Positions 59,264 to 64,000 of a stretch of 64,000 nt of DNA are shown in pieces. The DNA is taken from NCBI RefSeq assembly GCF_029589495.1, contig NZ_JAAIVF010000006.1, positions 248,001 to 312,000 on the forward strand, written 5' to 3'. The notes beneath the pieces were generated by a model that worked only from the letters and a program-made list of their open reading frames with translations, was not told the DNA's origin and did no database searches. The position numbers and the translations under genes are program-made. Within the stretch, counting starts at the first letter, position 1, and each line of letters opens with the position of its first letter. This stretch comes from Speluncibacter jeojiensis. GTDB taxonomy: Bacteria; Actinomycetota; Actinomycetes; Mycobacteriales; Mycobacteriaceae.

Positions 59264-61039
59264 TCAACGCGTGGCCGGGGAGTCCTCTACGGGGTCGGTG
59301 GCCAGGCTCCGGGCGTAGACGACGCCGAGGCCGAGCAGGATCAGCCCGGTCACCAGGAACGCGGTCACCCGGAGCGCGCCGCCGAGGGCGGCCAGGTCGA
59401 ACAGGAAGAGCTTGGCGACCGCGCCGGCCACCACCGCCAGGCCGACCAGCAGGAGCGCGCCGCGGTCGGCTGCGGGCAGCCGCCGAGCCCACAGCAGACC
59501 CGCGCCGCCCGCGACCGCGTACACGAGGGTGGCGGTCAGGTGACCGCCGCGGAAGCCGCCGTCGCCCCCGCCCGTCACGAGCACTCCCGCTGTCACACAC
59601 AGCACGGTGAGCAGCCCGAGGCCGGTGAGCCCGGCGATGATCAGCACCGGCAGCGACTCGGCCACCCCGCGAACGCGCACCCAACCCCAGGCGAGCGCGG
59701 CGATCGCGACGACGGCCAGTGCGGTGGCGATCAGCAGCGACCCTCTTCCCTGCCCGCGCAGGGCGTCGGCGTCCAGCAGTTGACCGAGCGGATTCAGGCT
59801 GAGCAGCGCCGCCACGCTCAAAGCCGTCCAGCCGGTGGCGATGGCACGTACCGTCGCGTCGAGCTCGCCGGCCCGCCCCATGACGAGCGAGAGCGCCACG
59901 GCCACGGCCAGATACGCCAGGATTCGGCCGTCGCCGTCGATGATGCCCGCGATCACCCCCAGCAGACCGATCGCTCCGGCCGCCAGCCATGTCGATCGCA
60001 CCGCGAGGGTGACGCCCGCCAGCCGTGCGCCCGTCGTCAGGGCGAAGAACAGTGCGGTGACTGCGCCGAGCAGGACGACTGCGAGCCAGTCGCCCGTCAG
60101 GTCCGAATGCGCCAGCGGGAGTGCCGCCAGCGAGGAGACGAGTGCGAGTAGGACCGGTCGGGTACTGGTGCGCAGCAGCAACAGCGCCGAACCCAGCGCG
60201 ATGGCCACGTTGACGGCGAGCAGTGCCGTCAGAACCGCGGACGTGGCGCCGTCGTCGTCGACGGCGTACAGCAGCGGCAGCGTGGCCGCCGCGGTGTTGA
60301 CCGCGTACAGCGCGGTCCAGTCGCGACCCAGTTGGAGGGGGACGGTCGCCGCCGCGTACACGAGGACGAACCCGACGAGCAACGCGTCGACACCGCCGTT
60401 GACGAAGGGCGCGAGGACGAGCAGCCCGGCGCCCACCGTCACCGCGAGCGGCTGACTGTCCCAGCGGGCGGCGACGAGCAGACCGACGGCGGCGACGGCC
60501 GCGGCGAGGATCAGACCGACCACGGCGGGCAGCCAGTCGTAGACGGCGGTGGCCGCGAGCACGCCCAACAGTGCGGCCGCGACGCCGGTGGCGACCAGTG
60601 CTCGCGCCCCGGCCCGCCTGCCCGGGTCGCGGCCGAGGCGGACGCCCAGGGCATACAGCGCGGCGGCGAGGAGCGCGCCGCCGGCCACGCGCAGTTGCGG
60701 GCCCAGCAGGCCCGCCTCGGCGGCGAGGACCAGCAGCAGCACGATCCCGATGAGCGTGATCGCCACACCGGCTGCGGCGAGCGCCCGGCCGACCAGCCCG
60801 CGCTCGGATGCCGCCGCGATCCGCTCGCCGAGTGTCGGGCGCGGCGACGCCGGGGGAGCGGGGAACTGTTGCAGCACTGTCGGATACCCCGGTGCGGCTG
60901 CGTACCCGTAGGGCGCCGGTGGAAGCGCCCCGCGCAGCGCCGCCACCTGCTCGGTCATCGCCGCCAGCCGTGCCGCGATGACGTCGAGCTCGGCGGTGAC
61001 GTCCGCGACCGTCGGTTCCGGGCCCTGCGGCGTTGTCAT
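59264..61039 (-). CDS. DUF2339 multi-helix membrane protein
   Basis: This encodes a 591-residue protein with a short coiled-coil-like N-terminus (VTAELDVIAARLAAMTEQVAAL), a Pro/Ala-rich linker, SERGLVGRALAAAGVAITLIGIVLLL and about 18 hydrophobic segments. This is typical of DUF2339 membrane proteins of unknown function. ATG 61039 has CAGACT 7 bases upstream and no ribosome-binding site. Confidence 0.82.
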   Translation of the reverse strand: MTTPQGPEPTVADVTAELDVIAARLAAMTEQVAALRGALPPAPYGYAAAPGYPTVLQQFPAPPASPRPTLGERIAAASERGLVGRALAAAGVAITLIGIVLLLVLAAEAGLLGPQLRVAGGALLAAALYALGVRLGRDPGRRAGARALVATGVAAALLGVLAATAVYDWLPAVVGLILAAAVAAVGLLVAARWDSQPLAVTVGAGLLVLAPFVNGGVDALLVGFVLVYAAATVPLQLGRDWTALYAVNTAAATLPLLYAVDDDGATSAVLTALLAVNVAIALGSALLLLRTSTRPVLLALVSSLAALPLAHSDLTGDWLAVVLLGAVTALFFALTTGARLAGVTLAVRSTWLAAGAIGLLGVIAGIIDGDGRILAYLAVAVALSLVMGRAGELDATVRAIATGWTALSVAALLSLNPLGQLLDADALRGQGRGSLLIATALAVVAIAALAWGWVRVRGVAESLPVLIIAGLTGLGLLTVLCVTAGVLVTGGGDGGFRGGHLTATLVYAVAGGAGLLWARRLPAADRGALLLVGLAVVAGAVAKLFLFDLAALGGALRVTAFLVTGLILLGLGVVYARSLATDPVEDSPATR

Positions 61040-61119
61040 GCCGGACAGTCTGGCCTATCTGTCGTTCGAGCGCGGGCCGGCGGGCGCCGATCGCGAAATC
61101 CGCTGCACCGGTGCGCGAC

Positions 61120-61551
61120 CTACGGCCGGTACGACGTCAGCCCGTCGATTGTCGCGACGACCGAGTGGGAGAAGCGCGCGTCCGGCGTGTTCGGGACGGG
61201 CGCGGGCCGGTCGAGGTAGATCAGGGCCGGCCGGCTCGCCCACGTCCCGGCGGCGCAGTTGGGTTCGCACTGGTTGTAGTGCTCGGTGCCGAGCCCGACC
61301 GCGCGGTCGGCGCTCCACAGCCCCCAGACGATGCCGTCGACGTAGTCGTTGGCGTCGGCACAGGTCAACATCACCTCGGCGGGCTCGGTCGCGAGTGGCC
61401 CCATGCCGCACTCGTTCATCAACGCAGGCGCGCGGCCGGGGGTGTCGGACAGCGCGGTCGCCGCCGCCGGGGCGGCGCAGACCGCAGTTGCGGCTGCGAC
61501 GGTCAGCAGCGCCGACGCCGCGCGGACGGTGACAGAAGTGGTTCGTCGCAT
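61120..61551 (-). CDS. secreted protein of unknown function
   Basis: This encodes a 143-residue protein with a Sec signal peptide (RAASALLTVAAATAVCAAPA, cleavage near AAA-TA). The mature part has four Cys (NECGMG, LTCADAND, QCEPNC) that could form two disulfides. WGLWSADRAVGLGTEHYNQ and ASRPALIYLDRP are its clearest segments. No family was recognised. Confidence 0.72.
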   Translation of the reverse strand: MRRTTSVTVRAASALLTVAAATAVCAAPAAATALSDTPGRAPALMNECGMGPLATEPAEVMLTCADANDYVDGIVWGLWSADRAVGLGTEHYNQCEPNCAAGTWASRPALIYLDRPAPVPNTPDARFSHSVVATIDGLTSYRP

Positions 61552-61602
61552 GAATCGATCATCGCGCCCGACGACGGAGCCGGCGGGCTCATCGCGTGAA
61601 TC

Positions 61603-61679
61603 TGGTGCCCTCGGTGAGACTCGAACTCACACTGGACGGGTTTTGAATCCGTTGCCTCTGCCAATTGGGCTACGAGGGC
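61603..61679 (-). tRNA. tRNA-Leu (anticodon CAA)
   Basis: The 77-base cloverleaf on the minus strand has acceptor arms GCCCTCG and CGAGGGC, T-arm GTGAG-TTCGAGT-CTCAC and an encoded ACCA end. The anticodon loop TTCAAAA gives anticodon CAA, which reads UUG. The variable region is only 5 bases (CCAGT) instead of the long arm usual in leucine tRNAs, and the closing pair 31-39 is A-C. Identity from the anticodon is firm; charging identity is inferred. Confidence 0.85.
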
Positions 61680-61800
61680 GAGTTTGCAGTTGTCAGTGCA
61701 GGTGTCCACTGTAGAAGATCACGACGGCGGGTGTCGCACCGGATACCCTTTAGGTGGCCGACCGGTCATCTTCGGAGCTGATTATAGGAGAATGTCGACC

Positions 61801-62409
61801 ATGGACCCGTCCTCCGCACGCCCGCCCAAGCGGGTGCTCGTCGCCGAGGACGAGGCGTTGATCCGGCTGGATCTGGTCGAGATGCTCCGCGAAGAGGGCT
61901 ATGACGTCGTCGGCGAGGCCGCCGACGGCCAGGAAGCCGTCGAGCTCGCCGAGAAGCTGCGGCCCGAGTTGGTGATCATGGACGTGAAGATGCCGCGCCG
62001 CGACGGCATCGACGCGGCCTCGGAGATCGCCTCGCGCCGGATCGCGCCGGTGGTCATCCTGACCGCCTTCAGTCAACGCGAACTCGTCGAACGTGCCCGC
62101 GACGCCGGGGCGATGGCCTACCTGGTCAAGCCGTTCACGAAGTCGGACCTGGTGCCGGCGGTGGAGTTGGCCACCAGCCGCTTCTCGGAACTGTCCGCGC
62201 TCGAGCGTGAGGTCGAGACGCTCTCGGACCGCCTGGACACCCGCAAGCTCATCGACCGGGCCAAGAGCGTGCTGATGGCGGCCGACGGCATGACCGAGCC
62301 GGAGGCGTTCGGTTCGATCCAGCGCCTGGCGATGGATCGGCGCACCACGATGAAGGCCATCGCGCAGACGATCCTCGACTCGCTCGCGAAGACCGACGAG
62401 CCCGGCTGA
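61801..62409 (+). CDS. pdtaR: ANTAR-domain response regulator PdtaR
   Basis: This encodes a 202-residue two-component response regulator that acts on RNA. The receiver domain has RVLVAEDEALIRLD, the phosphoacceptor Asp61 in VIMDVKMPRRDG, and YLVKPF. The C-terminal ANTAR domain reads LIDRAKSVLMAADGMTEPEAFGSIQRLAMDRRTTMKAIAQTIL. ANTAR proteins bind two-stem-loop RNA and prevent termination. ATG 61801 lies 10 bases after GGAG; ATG 61792 is an alternative one base from that site. The cognate kinase PdtaS is not in the window. polA follows, as in mycobacteria. Confidence 0.93.
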   Translation: MDPSSARPPKRVLVAEDEALIRLDLVEMLREEGYDVVGEAADGQEAVELAEKLRPELVIMDVKMPRRDGIDAASEIASRRIAPVVILTAFSQRELVERARDAGAMAYLVKPFTKSDLVPAVELATSRFSELSALEREVETLSDRLDTRKLIDRAKSVLMAADGMTEPEAFGSIQRLAMDRRTTMKAIAQTILDSLAKTDEPG

Positions 62410-62465
62410 ACTGCGCCCGGCGCGCCTCGGCGCACCGTTCGGGTCGACCTGTCGGGGGCGCTCCC

Positions 62466-62481
62466 TAGACTCGGTCGGGTG
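62466..62481 (+). promoter_or_regulatory. leaderless promoter of polA
   Basis: TAGACT (62466-62471) lies 7 bases before the polA GTG at 62479, with no Shine-Dalgarno sequence between. The geometry equals that of pyk, nrtR, bioF and the CMD-like gene in this window. Confidence 0.6.
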
Positions 62482-64000
62482 AGCCCTCAGAAGACCCGAC
62501 CCGGCCCGTCCGCCACCACCGCACCCGCGGGCGGCGAGGAGCGCCCGCTGCTGTTGCTGCTCGACGGCCACTCGCTGGCCTACCGCGCGTTCTTCGCGAT
62601 CCCCGCGGACAACTTCAAGACCACCTCCGGCCAGTCCACCAACGCGGTCTTCGGGTTTACCTCGATGCTCATCAACCTGCTGCGCGACGAGCAGCCCACT
62701 CACCTCGCGGCTGCGTTCGATGTGTCCCGCCAGACCTTCCGGGCCGAGGCCTTCCCGGATTACAAGGCGAACCGCGCCAAGACCCCGGACGAGTTCAAGG
62801 GGCAGGTCGACATCACCAAGGATGTCCTGGCGGCCATGGGGATCCCGGTGATGGCCGAGGAGGGCTTCGAGGCCGACGACATCATCGCCACGCTCACCAC
62901 GCAGGCGGTCGCGCTGGGCTACCGGGTGCTGGTCTGCACCGGCGACCGCGACTCGCTGCAACTGGTCTCCGACGACGTCACCGTGCTCTACCCCCGCAAG
63001 GGCGTGTCGGACCTGACCCGGTTCACCCCGGTCGCGGTCGAGGAGAAGTACGGTCTGACGCCCACCCAGTACCCCGACTACGCGGCCCTGCGCGGCGACC
63101 CGTCCGACAACCTGCCCGGCATCCCCGGTGTGGGGGAGAAGACCGCCGCCAAGTGGATTCGCGAGTACGGCAACCTCGACGGGCTGGTCGAGAACGTCGA
63201 CAAGGTGCGCGGCAAGGTCGGCGACAACCTGCGTGCCCACCTGTCGGGTGTGCTGCTCAATCGGCAGCTGACCGAGATGGTCAAGGACGTCCCGCTGCCC
63301 TACACGCCCGACCAGCTCGAGCTGGCGCCGTGGGACCGCGAGAAGATCCACGCGCTGTTCGACGAACTCGAGTTCAAGGTGTTGCGCGACAGGCTCTTCG
63401 CGACCCTCCAATCCGCCGAGCCGGAGGCCGAGCAGGGCTTCGACGTGCGTGGCGGCGCGCTCGCTCCGGGCACGGTCGCGGACTGGCTGTCCGAGCACGC
63501 CCGCACCGGCGCACGGCACGGGCTGTCGGTGGTCGGTCCGCGCGCGGTGTACGGCAGCGACGCCACCGCGATCGCCATCGCCGCGTCCGACGGCGAGGGC
63601 GGCTACCTGGACACCGCCGCGATGACCTCGGAAGACGAAGCGGCACTTGCGCAGTGGCTCGCCGACCCGGCGCAGCCGAAGGCATTGCACGACAGCAAGT
63701 GGGCGATCCACGCGTTGCGCGGCCGCGGCATGACCCTGGCCGGCGTCACCAGCGACACCGCGCTCGCCGCCTACCTGGTCCGGCCGGGCCAGCGCACCTT
63801 CAACCTGGACGACCTGTCGCTGCGCTACCTGCACCGGGAGCTGCGGGCGGAGGAGTCGGGCGACGGTCAGCTCTCGCTGCTCGACGCGGACGACGGCGAG
63901 GAGAAGCAGGCCGAGGCGGAGATCGTCCGCGCCCAGGCGGTGCTGGACCTGGCCACCGCGCTTGACGACGAACTGGCTGCGATCGAGGAGTCGACGCTGC
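62479..64000 (+). CDS. polA: DNA polymerase I (N-terminal part)
   Basis: This is the 5' part of PolA, which fills gaps and removes primers; the frame is open to the window end (about 507 residues seen). The 5'-3' exonuclease domain is complete: LLLLDGHSLAYRAFF, AEAFPDYKANRAKTPDEF, EEGFEADDIIATL, CTGDRDSLQLV and GDPSDNLPGIPGVGEKTA. The following region (from about residue 315) corresponds to the vestigial 3'-5' exonuclease domain. The polymerase domain lies outside. GTG 62479 is chosen from its leaderless-type promoter. Confidence 0.95.
   Translation, partial: MSPQKTRPGPSATTAPAGGEERPLLLLLDGHSLAYRAFFAIPADNFKTTSGQSTNAVFGFTSMLINLLRDEQPTHLAAAFDVSRQTFRAEAFPDYKANRAKTPDEFKGQVDITKDVLAAMGIPVMAEEGFEADDIIATLTTQAVALGYRVLVCTGDRDSLQLVSDDVTVLYPRKGVSDLTRFTPVAVEEKYGLTPTQYPDYAALRGDPSDNLPGIPGVGEKTAAKWIREYGNLDGLVENVDKVRGKVGDNLRAHLSGVLLNRQLTEMVKDVPLPYTPDQLELAPWDREKIHALFDELEFKVLRDRLFATLQSAEPEAEQGFDVRGGALAPGTVADWLSEHARTGARHGLSVVGPRAVYGSDATAIAIAASDGEGGYLDTAAMTSEDEAALAQWLADPAQPKALHDSKWAIHALRGRGMTLAGVTSDTALAAYLVRPGQRTFNLDDLSLRYLHRELRAEESGDGQLSLLDADDGEEKQAEAEIVRAQAVLDLATALDDELAAIEESTL

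Noticed and set aside
57534-59990. 818-codon minus-strand frame across ctaA and the deaminase
   Set aside because: It crosses gene boundaries, and its residues mirror codon bias of the genes on other frames. No motif is seen.

Overview
The window is very GC-rich (about 70 percent by eye), with many GTG starts, ATGA or GTGA stop/start overlaps and dense operons. Gene content points to a mycolic-acid actinobacterium (Mycobacteriales/Corynebacteriales), most likely Gordonia or a near relative. Markers are a 13E12-type DUF222-HNH gene, BioQ and BsaP for biotin, NrtR in front of nadABC, PriA replacing HisA and TrpF, Sdh1-type succinate dehydrogenase, a mycofactocin-type SDR and PdtaR. From memory, the backbone order bioA-bioF-bioD, bioB-bsaP, nrtR/nadABC, his, trp-lgt, pyk-tesB, pdtaR, polA matches M. 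tuberculosis Rv1568 to Rv1629, with lineage-specific blocks inserted.

Layout. 1-2701: 3' end of bioA, then bioF-bioD with a BioQ operator. 2857-6720: small protein plus Sdh1 subunits C, A and B. 6760-10000 (minus): MarR/MFS efflux pair and NfeD/SPFH membrane pair. 10127-13158: bioQ, divergent from bioB-bsaP-DUF2567. 13108-17338: nrtR divergent from nadA-nadB-nadC. 17415-22703: mycofactocin-type SDR, old-yellow-enzyme-type oxidoreductase, TetR, phosphotransferase and a paired protein of unknown function. 22977-26239 (minus): a DUF222-HNH gene with an SOS-type box, then methyltransferase, mycothiol-dependent isomerase-like and SRPBCC genes. 26401-30081: SDR, hydrolase, FHA regulator, a split S74-like (intramolecular chaperone) gene pair and SRPBCC. 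30220-37121: hisD-C-B, a 50-residue membrane protein, hisH-priA-imp-hisF-hisI. 37144-40575: exported DUF218 protein, tautomerases, a CMD-like gene with a decayed divergent LysR gene, and a hydrolase. 40628-47597: trpE, membrane protein, trpC-trpB-trpA, lgt, DUF2752. 47758-56288: gltB-gltD, pyk, tesB. 56290-61551: anion permease, ctaA, deaminase, DUF2339 and a secreted protein. 61603-64000: tRNA-Leu(CAA), pdtaR and the 5' part of polA.

How the genes work together. Most of the window is central anabolism: biotin, NAD de novo synthesis, histidine, tryptophan and glutamate. Two vitamin pathways sit beside their own regulators, BioQ and NrtR, and the predicted operators can be read in the DNA. Tryptophan synthesis lacks trpF here, as expected when PriA does both isomerisations; trpD, hisG and hisE must lie elsewhere. 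A recurrent local feature is a -10-like TANNNT hexamer 6 to 8 bases before an ATG or GTG that has no Shine-Dalgarno sequence, suggesting that many genes here are transcribed as leaderless mRNAs.

I found no CRISPR array, insertion sequence, integrase or prophage. The most unusual items are the frame-split S74-like gene, the decayed LysR gene, the repeat and hairpin architecture between bioQ and bioB, the candidate trpC leader, and the SOS-type box on the HNH gene.
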